A stretch of DNA of 64,000 nucleotides from Candidatus Aminicenantota bacterium (GTDB lineage: Bacteria; Acidobacteriota; Aminicenantia; Aminicenantales; Aminicenantaceae). The translations under genes were made by a program, and so were the position numbers. The first letter of the stretch is position 1. Each line of letters opens with the position of its first letter. Location of the stretch: positions 1 through 64,000 of the forward strand of contig WVZL01000006.1 of assembly GCA_011772495.1 (NCBI GenBank), read 5' to 3'. The notes under the pieces were generated by a model. The model saw only the letters and a list, made by a program, of their open reading frames with translations, was not told the DNA's origin and made no database searches. This document shows positions 42,307 through 51,074 of the stretch, one piece after another.

Positions 42307-43830
42307 TTACTTGAGGGGACCAGTGGCTTCCTCTACAGCTTTGAGTATCTCATTAGATTCCACTACCTCCTTGAGCTTATTGATATCGTCAAAGAGAGGA
42401 CGATCTTCTTCAAGATGCTCGACATATTTTCGAATCACATCATAAGCAGCCTGGGCTCCTTTACTCGGCTTGAGGGGCTGACGAAAATCCACCGCCTGGG
42501 CACCAGCCATGAATTCTATCCCCAGCACAGCCTGAGCATTGTCGATGATTTGTTGAGTCTTGAGAGCTGTAGTCCATCCCATGCTGACAAAATCCTCCTG
42601 GTCTGCGGCAGCAGGTATAGAACCCGTAGCTGCCGGATGGGAGAGAATCCGGCTCTCGCATATCAAGGCTCCAGCCGTATACTGAGAGAGCATCAATCCC
42701 GAAAACATGCCTGCTCCTTTTGTCAGAAAGGCTGGAAGCCCCATGCTCAGATGGGGATTCATCAACCTGTTCGTCCTCCTTTCGGAAAGAACGCAGACTG
42801 TGGTGATGGCCATCCCGAGTAGCTCAAGGGCAAAAGCCATAGGCGTTCCCTGAAAATTTGCGCCGGTGAGAACCAATTCTTCATCGGGAAAAAAGGTTGG
42901 ATTATCGGCTGCAGAGTTCAGTTCGATCTCCATCATGTAGCGAGCCCACTTGAGGGCATCTCGGGCCGCTCCCACGACCTGAGGGGTACTCCGCAGACTG
43001 TAGGAATCCTGAACTTTTTTTCCTTTCTGAGCCAAAAGCTGGCTGCCGTTGGTTATGTTCCTGACGTTTTCGCTGCATTCCATAGCTCCTGGATAGCCTC
43101 GCACCTTATGAAGCCTTTCATCATAAGCCTTCATGTTGGCATTCAGAACTTCCAGGGTCATAGCTGCGGCAATCTCTGAGTTCTTAATCCAACGCGCCGC
43201 ATCATGGACCTCTAAACATCCTAGTCCCACGATCATATTGGACCCATTGATCGTGGCCAAGCCGTCACGGGCTTCATAAACGATCGTCGGGATCCCAGCT
43301 CTTTCCATCGCTTTCTTGGCCGGCAGCCGCTCCCCTTTATAAAAAGCTTCTCCTTCTCCCATAGGCACCAGAGCCATCTGAGCCATAGGAGAAAGATCGC
43401 CGCACGCTCCGACCGATCCTTTCTCGCATACGACGGGCGTGACTCCTTTGTTCAATATTTCTTTCAACGTCTCCACTACGACCGGCCTCAAACCTGAATG
43501 GCCGTGGCAGTGGCAATTGATCCTGCTCAGGATGGCTGCCCGGACAACTTCGATGGGAAGCGGCTTCCCGTATCCTGCAGCGTGGCTGTATATCAAAAAC
43601 CTCTGGTATTGCTCTACTTGTTCTTGAGTCAAAACCACCTCTGAGAGTTCTCCGATGCCAGTATTCACTCCATACATGATCTCTCTCTTCTTGATCTTAT
43701 CTTCTAGAAGATCCCGACATTTTTGTATCCTTTTCATAGCCTCAGGATGAATATCGATTTTTTCATTTTCCCGAGCAACTTGGACCACGTTCTCTATACT
43801 GAGGTTATGTCCATCAAGAGTAATAGCCAT
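42307..43830 (-). CDS. MIO-type aromatic amino-acid/histidine ammonia-lyase with Ala-Cys-Gly triad
   Basis: 507 residues, normal for histidine ammonia-lyase. The MIO prosthetic group normally forms from Ala-Ser-Gly; here GSVGACGDLSP gives Ala142-Cys143-Gly144 (codon TGC). Other active-site parts are present: YGVNTGIGEL with the catalytic Tyr, FLIYSHAAGYGKP, NGSNMI, QDSYSLRSTPQVVG and QEDFVSMG (HAL usually QEDHVSMG). In Pseudomonas HAL, a Ser-to-Cys change at this position is reported to keep activity. The His-to-Phe change hints that the substrate is not histidine. No hutU/hutI genes nearby. Confidence 0.85.
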   Translation of the reverse strand: MAITLDGHNLSIENVVQVARENEKIDIHPEAMKRIQKCRDLLEDKIKKREIMYGVNTGIGELSEVVLTQEQVEQYQRFLIYSHAAGYGKPLPIEVVRAAILSRINCHCHGHSGLRPVVVETLKEILNKGVTPVVCEKGSVGACGDLSPMAQMALVPMGEGEAFYKGERLPAKKAMERAGIPTIVYEARDGLATINGSNMIVGLGCLEVHDAARWIKNSEIAAAMTLEVLNANMKAYDERLHKVRGYPGAMECSENVRNITNGSQLLAQKGKKVQDSYSLRSTPQVVGAARDALKWARYMMEIELNSAADNPTFFPDEELVLTGANFQGTPMAFALELLGMAITTVCVLSERRTNRLMNPHLSMGLPAFLTKGAGMFSGLMLSQYTAGALICESRILSHPAATGSIPAAADQEDFVSMGWTTALKTQQIIDNAQAVLGIEFMAGAQAVDFRQPLKPSKGAQAAYDVIRKYVEHLEEDRPLFDDINKLKEVVESNEILKAVEEATGPLK

Positions 43831-43930
43831 GGCTTTTCCTCCTAAATCTTTGAACTCTGTTTAGGTTTGGGACTCTATAATCTATAAGATGTCACACTAG
43901 AAGGCAAGAATTATTATAATCCTTCCTTGG

Positions 43931-44320
43931 CTAATCAAACAGCTCTCGTCTCATCCAGAGATAGATAATAGTGAATAAAGCAAAAAACAAACATGGACCG
44001 ACAATGTTGACTCGAGATAGCTTGGTGATGCCCAAGACCAGCAGGGAGTCAAAAATCCACATTCCCATTCCTATCAAGGTGGCCATGAATCCATACTTCT
44101 TCAATCTAATGAGACCAAAAGCCCCCACATAAAGAAAAAGAGAAAGAAGAAGATCTGGAACAGCGAAGGCGTTGTAGATTTCAGGATCCAAAGGCATGGT
44201 CGAGGGGAAGGGTTTTCCTACAAGTTTAGCCAGCCAGAAAATGTCCGTTGCCAGGGCCACAAAAAACATAATGACTGCGATGGTGACCATACCAAGAGAG
44301 ACCTTTTTTATTCGGACCAT
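43931..44320 (-). CDS. Small four-helix membrane protein
   Basis: 129 residues, four predicted transmembrane segments (MVTIAVIMFFVALATDIFWL, AVPDLLLSLFLYVGAFGLI, GFMATLIGMGMWIFDSLLVL, IVGPCLFFALFTIIYLWM). No catalytic motif is visible and I do not recognise the family. Monocistronic between the ammonia-lyase (same strand, 100 bp away) and the divergent threonine dehydrogenase. Confidence 0.65.
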   Translation of the reverse strand: MVRIKKVSLGMVTIAVIMFFVALATDIFWLAKLVGKPFPSTMPLDPEIYNAFAVPDLLLSLFLYVGAFGLIRLKKYGFMATLIGMGMWIFDSLLVLGITKLSRVNIVGPCLFFALFTIIYLWMRRELFD

Positions 44321-44395
44321 GTCTCTAGAAATCTTATCTTATTCCAGACATTTTTGAAATATTTTTCCAAGACAAAGAGTAAAAAAATTCAGCGG

Positions 44396-44424
44396 TTGAC
44401 ATCTTTTCCCGCTAAAGATATAAA
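44396..44424 (+). promoter_or_regulatory. Sigma-70 promoter of the threonine dehydrogenase gene
   Basis: TTGACA (44396-44401, perfect), 17-bp spacer, TATAAA (44419-44424, 5 of 6). Predicted transcript start near 44431, giving a leader of about 30 nt with GGAGGT before ATG 44463. The strongest standard promoter in the window. Confidence 0.75.
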
Positions 44425-44462
44425 GTAACCCTGTAACTCGAGAAAAATATGGAGGTAATGGC

Positions 44463-45443
44463 ATGGCAAAAGAGATGGAAAAAATCATGGTCACCGGCTC
44501 AGTCGGTCAAATCGGCTCAGAATTGACCATGGCTCTGAGAAAAAAATTCGGCAATGATAATGTCCTGGCCACAGGGCATAAGACCCCGCCCAGTCCAGAA
44601 CTCCGTGATTCCGGCCCTTTTGAATTCATAAATGTTGCCAAGATAGAGACCGTCGAAGAAGTCGTAAAAAAATACGATATTGACACGATTTACCATTTGT
44701 CCGCCATCCTATCTGCGGTCGGCGAAAAAAATCCCCAGTTGGCCTGGGATGTCAACATGAATGGGACTTACAACATCCTAGAAGTGGCCCGCGAACGCGA
44801 AATGACACGAATTTTTGTCCCCAGCTCTATTGCTGCCTTCGGCCCTGAAACCCCCCTTGACAACACTCCCCAGGAGACAATCTTGCGGCCCAGAACCATG
44901 TACGGAGTAACTAAGGTAGCCGGAGAGCTCCTCTGTGATTATTATGTCAAGCGCTTTAACCTGGATGTGCGTGGGTGCCGCTATCCAGGGATCATCAGCT
45001 ACGAGACACTACCCGGCGGAGGGACCACAGATTATGCTGTAGCCATCTATTTCGAAGCTGTGAAGAATAAAAAATACACCTGTTTTGTAAGAGAAGACAC
45101 GCGACTCCCGATGATGTATATGCCAGATTGTTTGAAAGCAGCCATCGATCTCATGGAGGCCGACTTTTCCCGCCTTAAACACCACTCTGACTTCAATGTC
45201 ACTGCCATGAGCTTTTCAGCTGGAGAATTAGCGGCTGATATCAAAAAGCATATCCCTGAGTTTGTCTGTGAATACGCGCCTGACTTTCGACAGGAGATCG
45301 CTGATTCATGGCCTAATTCTCTTGACGACTCGGCTGCCCGGGAAGAATGGGGATGGAAGCCCAGCTACGACCTTGCAGCTATGACCGAAGACATGCTCAA
45401 GGTTTTGAAGCAGCGCCATGCTAATGGCACTCTGAATTATTAA
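44463..45443 (+). CDS. SDR-type L-threonine 3-dehydrogenase (epimerase-like)
   Basis: 326 residues. NAD motif TGSVGQIGSEL, VPSSIAAFG and catalytic YGVTK; RYPGIISYETLPGGGTTDY is characteristic of the epimerase-like threonine dehydrogenases, which oxidise threonine to 2-amino-3-oxobutyrate. The next pathway enzyme, Kbl, is encoded at 48091 on the same strand, separated by an outer-membrane gene and two reverse-strand genes. Cytoplasmic. Driven by the promoter at 44396. Confidence 0.88.
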   Translation: MAKEMEKIMVTGSVGQIGSELTMALRKKFGNDNVLATGHKTPPSPELRDSGPFEFINVAKIETVEEVVKKYDIDTIYHLSAILSAVGEKNPQLAWDVNMNGTYNILEVAREREMTRIFVPSSIAAFGPETPLDNTPQETILRPRTMYGVTKVAGELLCDYYVKRFNLDVRGCRYPGIISYETLPGGGTTDYAVAIYFEAVKNKKYTCFVREDTRLPMMYMPDCLKAAIDLMEADFSRLKHHSDFNVTAMSFSAGELAADIKKHIPEFVCEYAPDFRQEIADSWPNSLDDSAAREEWGWKPSYDLAAMTEDMLKVLKQRHANGTLNY

Positions 45444-45538
45444 GACATGCTTATATTAGGCTTGTTTTCTGCCTTAAAATGTGTAAAACTCTTTCCTAGA
45501 ATGTATTATGCCAAAGGGTGCATAAAGGAGGAAATCAG

Positions 45539-46036
45539 ATGAAAAAAAGAATAATTCTCTTCTTAACCGCCATATTTTTATTCACCGGATTGAGTTCGCA
45601 GGCGCGCAGCGAAATGTATGTCCATTTTGCCTTGACTACAGATATTCTTGAAATTATCGATGAAGACTACCAGGCCGAATTCATGCATTACATAACCGCT
45701 AAATCTGCCTTTTCCGTAAGGCTCGGTTATTACAGGACCATAGAAGACTCTGACGATACATATGGCGACAATAAGCGGCGCTGGGAATTGGGAGGGAGAT
45801 GGAGATATGACCTGGTTGACATAATGCCCAATTTCCTTCTTTTCGCTGGTGTCGGCTTTGACAATCGACCCCAAGATGTGACTGTAACTCCGCTTGCTGA
45901 GTTAGGGAGCTATTTCTTTCTAAAACCACTTTTTGTTATGGTCGTTGGGTTTGGCGGGTATGAGATCGACGTGAACAATACCGAAAATAACAGATTCGTC
46001 AAAGGTATTGAATTGAGAGTCGGTATCGGATTTTAA
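45539..46036 (+). CDS. Small outer-membrane beta-barrel-like protein
   Basis: 165 residues from ATG 45539 (AAAGGAGG upstream; an earlier ATG at 45518 lacks a site). Signal peptide ILFLTAIFLFTGLSSQARS. The mature part alternates polar and hydrophobic residues (FSVRLGYYRTIED, RWELGGRWRYDLVD, FLLFAGVGFD, LFVMVVGFGGYEIDV) and ends with GIELRVGIGF, the aromatic C-terminal strand typical of Gram-negative outer-membrane barrels. Convergent with speE; the two stop codons overlap. Confidence 0.7.
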   Translation: MKKRIILFLTAIFLFTGLSSQARSEMYVHFALTTDILEIIDEDYQAEFMHYITAKSAFSVRLGYYRTIEDSDDTYGDNKRRWELGGRWRYDLVDIMPNFLLFAGVGFDNRPQDVTVTPLAELGSYFFLKPLFVMVVGFGGYEIDVNNTENNRFVKGIELRVGIGF

Positions 46037-46881
46037 CCCAGTTTATCCTTCAAGAGATTAGGAAGAGAGAAAGCCTTCCTATGGATTTCTTTATTAAAAT
46101 ACTTCAGCCCACCTGGAGGCTCTCTAGACAATTTCGAAGGATTTATCTCACCCCCCAGATAAGCATAACACCAGATTCCGCCCGGATAAGAAGGAACCGG
46201 TCCTGTATACAAGCGGGTAAGCTTAAAAATTTTAGCTAAGAAGATACTTTTCTCTTTAATCTCTTCTAGATGATAGAAAGGAGAGCCTAACTGAGTGACC
46301 ACAACTCCATCAGGATTAAGACGCTTCTTTAAATCCCGGTAAAAATCCTCTTCATGAAGGCGAGAAGATGGCCCCACTGGGTCCGAAGAATCGACCAGAA
46401 CGACATCAAACTTTCTGTTGGTCTGGCGGATAAATTCTCCACCATCCCCAATCACCAGCTCGACTCTTTTATCTTCAAGAGCTGGAGAAAGCCAAGGGAA
46501 AAAATTCTTTGAGACTTCGATGACCTGAGAGTCGATCTCCACCAGCCATAATCGTTCTACAGGGTAGAGAAGAATCTCCTTGAGGACTCCTCCATCGCCC
46601 CCGCCGATAATGAGTATGTCTTGGGGAGAAGGATGCGTAATCAAGGCTGGATGGACAAGCATTTCATGATAGTAGAATTCATCCCTTTCAGTCGTTTGGA
46701 CCAAGCCATCCAAGAGAAGCACCTTTCCAAAATACTCGTTTTCAATGACCTCTATCTTCTGAAAAGGAGATCGATGGCTATAAAGCAGTTTTTTGACCTT
46801 GAAAAAAAGCCCGCTCCAGGAGGAGTGATATTCTCTAATTTCTGAAAATTCGATCTCTGGAGGGCTCTTCTTGCTGGTCAT
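46033..46881 (-). CDS. speE: Spermidine synthase (putrescine aminopropyltransferase)
   Basis: 282 residues from ATG 46881, which overlaps the upstream stop (ATGA). Motifs: YYHEMLVHPAL, decarboxylated-SAM site IIGGGDGGVLKEIL, VEIDSQV and VLVDSSDPVGPSS with the catalytic acidic residues, followed by TQLGSPFYH. Transfers an aminopropyl group from decarboxylated SAM to a diamine. Downstream partner of a second, divergent aminopropyltransferase. No SAM decarboxylase gene in the window. Confidence 0.9.
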   Translation of the reverse strand: MTSKKSPPEIEFSEIREYHSSWSGLFFKVKKLLYSHRSPFQKIEVIENEYFGKVLLLDGLVQTTERDEFYYHEMLVHPALITHPSPQDILIIGGGDGGVLKEILLYPVERLWLVEIDSQVIEVSKNFFPWLSPALEDKRVELVIGDGGEFIRQTNRKFDVVLVDSSDPVGPSSRLHEEDFYRDLKKRLNPDGVVVTQLGSPFYHLEEIKEKSIFLAKIFKLTRLYTGPVPSYPGGIWCYAYLGGEINPSKLSREPPGGLKYFNKEIHRKAFSLPNLLKDKLG

Positions 46882-47786
46882 GCTTCCCAAATAAAGGGTT
46901 TTTTATCGGTCAGGACTCTGCCTTTCTTCAAGGCCTTGATCAAATACACAGGAAGAGAAAAGAGGCTATGATGAAAGCCAGGATGATAAAACTTAAGTTC
47001 TTTAATTCCCCGGGAACTCATTCTCTCAGAAATGACTTTTGAATCTTGCTCTAAAGGATCTGTTTTTTTAGAGGCGATAATAAATCCCCAGGGATTGTTG
47101 AAAGAAAAAATAAACGTCCAGTAAGGTCTGACAAGAGGAAAAATCTCTTCCAGTGTTTTAGCACAAGATGCAAAAAATTGGTTGTAGAAGGGATCTGTTC
47201 CTCCTGCCTGAAGAGCGAATACGCCATCTTCATTCAAGGCATTAAATATCTTATCAAAAAAATCTCTGGTGAAGAGATAAACCGAAGGTCCTCCTTTCAC
47301 CGGTTCGGTCAGGTCGGAGATGATTACATCAAATTTCTGTTTGGTTCGCTCAATATATCGACGGGCATCCCTAAAGATCAACTGAGTTCTTGAATCACTG
47401 AAGGCACCGTCTGACCACTCAGGCATATGCCTCTGGCACAACTCCACCAGTTTCTTATCAATATCAACCATAACCGCTCTCTTGACAGATGCGTGCCTGA
47501 GAGCTTCTCTGAGTGTTGCGCCTTCTCCTCCCCCAACAATCAAAACTTTCCGAGGAGCAGCATGAGTCAGGAGAGAGGGATGAACAAGCGATTCATGAAA
47601 AATGAACTCATCAATTTGAGCTGATTGGATCTTTCCATCTAAGAAAAGAATTTTGCCAAAGATTTTGTTCTCGAACAATTGAACAAGTTGATATTCTGTC
47701 TTTCCCTGGAAATAGATCTTATCGACCTTCAACTGCCTAAAAAAATCGGCGGTAAAAGTCTCGAGGTAGAAGAGTCCTTCCTCCAT
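46878..47786 (-). CDS. Second aminopropyltransferase, thermospermine-synthase (ACL5)-like
   Basis: 302 residues. Same fold as its neighbour (FHESLVHPSLLTH, VGGGEGATLREAL, VDIDKKLVE), but the catalytic loop reads ISDLTEPVKGGPSVYLFT, close to the DL-x-x-P-x-x-GGP-x-x-x-LYT signature of ACL5-type thermospermine synthases rather than the DSSDPVGP of SpeE. It may therefore act on spermidine, making a tetra-amine. First gene of a two-gene unit with speE. Confidence 0.75.
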   Translation of the reverse strand: MEEGLFYLETFTADFFRQLKVDKIYFQGKTEYQLVQLFENKIFGKILFLDGKIQSAQIDEFIFHESLVHPSLLTHAAPRKVLIVGGGEGATLREALRHASVKRAVMVDIDKKLVELCQRHMPEWSDGAFSDSRTQLIFRDARRYIERTKQKFDVIISDLTEPVKGGPSVYLFTRDFFDKIFNALNEDGVFALQAGGTDPFYNQFFASCAKTLEEIFPLVRPYWTFIFSFNNPWGFIIASKKTDPLEQDSKVISERMSSRGIKELKFYHPGFHHSLFSLPVYLIKALKKGRVLTDKKPFIWEA

Positions 47787-47855
47787 GGCGGCAAGTGATT
47801 ATATCATGGTCAACGATAGACAGTAAACCTGCCTCAGCAAGTGAGTGAATACGGA

Positions 47856-48046
47856 GTCAGGTCTCCAGATTCAAGATTCAAACAAAAGAGAATCTGACAA
47901 GGAGACAGTTCTATTTTCTTACGGTCTCTGGATTCTAAGAAAAAAATAGAACCGTCCCCATTTTACATTTTTGCAGGTTGAAAAAGTGAAAAGTGTAGAG
48001 CTGGCCCTTCTCTTGTTATTTTGGCACAAAAAAATATAGACCTGAT
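47856..48046. mobile_element. Degenerate REP/MITE-like element
   Basis: Outer ends GTCAGGTCT (47856-47864) and AGACCTGAT (48038-48046) are inverted with one mismatch, and match the ends of the element at 19134. Inside, 47901-47920 (GGAGACAGTTCTATTTTCTT) pairs with 47937-47959 with two mismatches and a 3-nt insertion. No coding content. It fills most of the 304-bp gap upstream of kbl. Confidence 0.5.
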
Positions 48047-48090
48047 TCTTTAATTCTGATATAGTCTTAAGACTTGAAAAGGAGGTATCA

Positions 48091-49290
48091 ATGTACGTAA
48101 AAGTCAAGGAGGATTTGACAAAAGAAATCCAATCCATTACCGATGCCGGCCTCTATAAAGATGAAAGAATCATCATGACTCCTCAAGGAGCAGAAATAGA
48201 GGTAAAGGGAGGTCAAAAGGTCCTGAATTTCTGCGCTAATAACTATTTAGGCCTTTCCAGCCACCCTAGAGTGATCGAAGCTGCCCATAAAACTCTCGAT
48301 GAATGGGGATATGGAATGAGCTCGGTTCGCTTCATCTGTGGAACTCAGGATATCCACAAGGTTTTAGAGCAAAAAATTTCTGAATTTCTCCATACAGAAG
48401 ATACCATACTCTATGCGGCCTGCTTTGATGCCAACGGCGGCGTTTTTGAACCTCTTCTCGCTGCAGAAGATGCTATCATAACTGACCAACTGAACCATGC
48501 CTCCATCATCGATGGTATTCGCCTTTGTAAAGCCCAGCGTTTCATCTATAAACATGCTGATATGGCTGATCTAGAGGAAAAATTGAAGGAGACTCAAGGA
48601 GCTCGCTACCGAATGATTGCCACCGATGGCGTGTTCTCCATGGATGGCGACATCGCGAAGTTGGACGAAATCTGTGACCTGGCCGATAAATACGAGGCTA
48701 TGGTCATGATCGATGATGCCCATTCCACAGGCTTCATGGGAAAAACTGGTAGGGGAACTCCCGAATACAGAGGCGTCTTGGGAAGGATAGACATTATCAC
48801 TGGAACCCTAGGCAAAGCTTTAGGAGGAGCATCAGGAGGATTTACTTCTGGCAGTAAAGAAATCATCGAGCTCTACAGGCAACGTTCGAGACCCTATCTT
48901 TTCAGCAACACTTTAGCGCCAGCTGTGGTGGGGGCCTCCATTGCCGTCTTCGATCTTCTTTCTAAAACGACAGAACTCAGAGACAAACTGGAAAACAACA
49001 CTACCTATTTCAGAGAAAAAATGACCGAGGCTGGTTTTGATATCACTCCAGGAGTTCACCCCATTGTTCCTATCATGCTAGGAAAATTCGAGAACGATGC
49101 TAAGCTGTCACAGGACATGGCGCGGGAACTTCTGACTGAAGGAATCTATGTCATCGGATTTTACTACCCGGTTGTGCCTCGCGGGCAGGCCAGAATAAGA
49201 GTCCAGCTCTCCGCTGCTCATGAAAGAGAACATCTGGATAAAGCCATAGAAGCTTTTACCAAGATCGGAAAGAAGTATAACGTTATATAA
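48091..49290 (+). CDS. kbl: Glycine C-acetyltransferase (2-amino-3-oxobutyrate CoA ligase)
   Basis: 399 residues. PLP Lys242 in [27 protein letters not shown] and [12 protein letters not shown] are signatures of the alpha-oxoamine synthase family, and length and N-terminus ([15 protein letters not shown]) match Kbl. With the threonine dehydrogenase at 44463 it converts threonine to glycine and acetyl-CoA. AAAAGGAGG precedes ATG 48091. Confidence 0.93.
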   Translation: MYVKVKEDLTKEIQSITDAGLYKDERIIMTPQGAEIEVKGGQKVLNFCANNYLGLSSHPRVIEAAHKTLDEWGYGMSSVRFICGTQDIHKVLEQKISEFLHTEDTILYAACFDANGGVFEPLLAAEDAIITDQLNHASIIDGIRLCKAQRFIYKHADMADLEEKLKETQGARYRMIATDGVFSMDGDIAKLDEICDLADKYEAMVMIDDAHSTGFMGKTGRGTPEYRGVLGRIDIITGTLGKALGGASGGFTSGSKEIIELYRQRSRPYLFSNTLAPAVVGASIAVFDLLSKTTELRDKLENNTTYFREKMTEAGFDITPGVHPIVPIMLGKFENDAKLSQDMARELLTEGIYVIGFYYPVVPRGQARIRVQLSAAHEREHLDKAIEAFTKIGKKYNVI

Positions 49291-49341
49291 AAGCTGGGTT
49301 AGCTAGGCTGGCAGGACTAGGAAGAAACTTCAAGGCTAAAA

Positions 49342-50790
49342 TCATTCTTTAGCTTCGAGATCTGCCTTCTGCGCTTCGCTGTTTTGGTCTTTCTCGCTTT
49401 TGTTGTCCTTCTTGTCTACTCTCTCCATAGTAATACCTGTATAACCATAAAAAATTGAAACCACAGGATTCATTAGATTGAGAAAAGCATAAGGCAGATA
49501 CAGAAGCGGATTCACTCCCAAAGTCGCGTGCATGAAAGCCCCACAGCTGTTCCAGGGAATCAAGGGCGAGGTCAGAGTGCCGGAATCCTCTAAACAGCGG
49601 GAGAGATTCTTGGGATGAAGCCCGTGGGAATCAAAAGCGTGCTTATACATCCTTCCCGGAATAACAATCGCCATGTACTGGTCTGAAGCAATAGCATTCA
49701 TCCCTATGGAACTGAAGATGGTCGTAGTGACCAAAGAACCGGTTCTTTTCACTCTTTTCAGGAGAGACCGGGCCAAAGTTTCTAACATACCGGTTCTCTC
49801 CATTATGCCGCCAAAAGACAGAGCGCAGATAATCAAGGCCACAGTCGCCATCATACTCTGGAGCCCTCCCCTGTTCAGCAAGTCATCCACGAACTTAACT
49901 TTAGTCTCTGAAATGAAACCTGTGTTCGCTGCCTGAATCACTTCTCCTAAAGATTTGGACTGAGTAGCCATGGCGAAAATTCCTCCTAGAATAGTTCCTC
50001 CAAAAAGAGCTGGGAGCGGAGGTATTTTTTTGATGACCATGACGATGACTAAAAGAGGTGGAAGCAAAAGAATCGGGTGAATGAAAAAGTGTGATTTTAA
50101 GGTCGAAAGAATCATTTCCACGTTTCCTGTTTCCAGGGTCCCTCCAGAAAATCTCAACCCAAGTAAGATATAGGCAATTACAGAAATGATGTATCCTGGT
50201 CCGGTTGTATAGACCATATGCCTGATATGAGAAAATAAGTCAGTCCCAGCCACAGCAGGAGCTAAGTTGGTTGTATCTGAAAGCGGTGACATTTTATCGC
50301 CGAAATATGCGCCCGAGATAATGGCTCCAGCGACCATCGGAACGGGGATTCCGAGTCCTTGGCCAACCCCGATTAAAGCCACCCCAACAGTTCCCGCTGT
50401 CGACCAAGAAGAGCCTGTACCCAAAGATACAACGGAGCAAATGATTAGAGTCGCTGCCAGAAAAATCCCTGGAGAAAGGAATTTGAGACCATAATAAATC
50501 ATGGAGGGAACGATCCCTCCCTGTATCCAAGTGCCGATCATCGTTCCTACCACCATCAGAATCAGAATAGCAGCCATAGCCAGGGTGATACCATAAACCA
50601 TTCCCTCTTGTATTTCTTTCCAGGGGTGTCTAGCGGCCACTGCTACTAAAGCTGCCACCGCTGCAGCACATATCAAAGCAATATGGGGAGGCTGCTTGAA
50701 GGTCACGATGGAAAAAAATAGGGCAATGATTAGGAAAACGACAGGAATCAGAGCTATTCCAAGGGGAATTCTTCGTCTTTTGTCCTGCAA
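49342..50790 (-). CDS. nhaC: Na+/H+ antiporter, NhaC family
   Basis: 482 residues, about 11-12 membrane helices. NhaC-family signatures include GTGSSWSTAGTVGVALIG, SGAYFGDKMSPLSDTTNLA, and IPWNSCGAFM near the C-terminus. Exchanges Na+ for H+ (or malate/lactate in some relatives) across the inner membrane. The C-terminal tail is highly charged (KKDNKSEKDQNSEAQ). Monocistronic. Confidence 0.92.
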   Translation of the reverse strand: MQDKRRRIPLGIALIPVVFLIIALFFSIVTFKQPPHIALICAAAVAALVAVAARHPWKEIQEGMVYGITLAMAAILILMVVGTMIGTWIQGGIVPSMIYYGLKFLSPGIFLAATLIICSVVSLGTGSSWSTAGTVGVALIGVGQGLGIPVPMVAGAIISGAYFGDKMSPLSDTTNLAPAVAGTDLFSHIRHMVYTTGPGYIISVIAYILLGLRFSGGTLETGNVEMILSTLKSHFFIHPILLLPPLLVIVMVIKKIPPLPALFGGTILGGIFAMATQSKSLGEVIQAANTGFISETKVKFVDDLLNRGGLQSMMATVALIICALSFGGIMERTGMLETLARSLLKRVKRTGSLVTTTIFSSIGMNAIASDQYMAIVIPGRMYKHAFDSHGLHPKNLSRCLEDSGTLTSPLIPWNSCGAFMHATLGVNPLLYLPYAFLNLMNPVVSIFYGYTGITMERVDKKDNKSEKDQNSEAQKADLEAKE

Positions 50791-50923
50791 TTTTCTTCTC
50801 TTGTTTTATAAAGAGAGAAATTTTACGTAAACGGAAAGCAAAATGCAAATAACTCCGCTTGTCTTGTCCAGAATTCTTGGCCCAATATTAAAACATCAAG
50901 AAATAAGTTAACAGGACAGGCAT

Positions 50924-51022
50924 TTCCAAATCACGACCAGCACAGGTCTTTGGGAATGGTTTCGCTTCTTACACTCCCAAAGACCTTATGTTGTAGAAAT
51001 TATCGTTATCACGGATTTGGAA
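50924..51022. other. Nested double palindrome
   Basis: Outer arms TTCCAAATC (50924-50932) and GATTTGGAA (51014-51022) enclose inner arms AGGTCTTTGGGA (50944-50955) and TCCCAAAGACCT (50975-50986); both are perfect. It lies between nhaC and the spoIID-like gene, which point away from and towards it respectively. It may terminate the spoIID-like transcript, be a small RNA fold, or be a dead repeat element. Confidence 0.5.
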
Positions 51023-51074
51023 GTACTTAATGTAACAGGTGGGAGTAACATTGAAGAATAGTTGTGTGCTTAAG

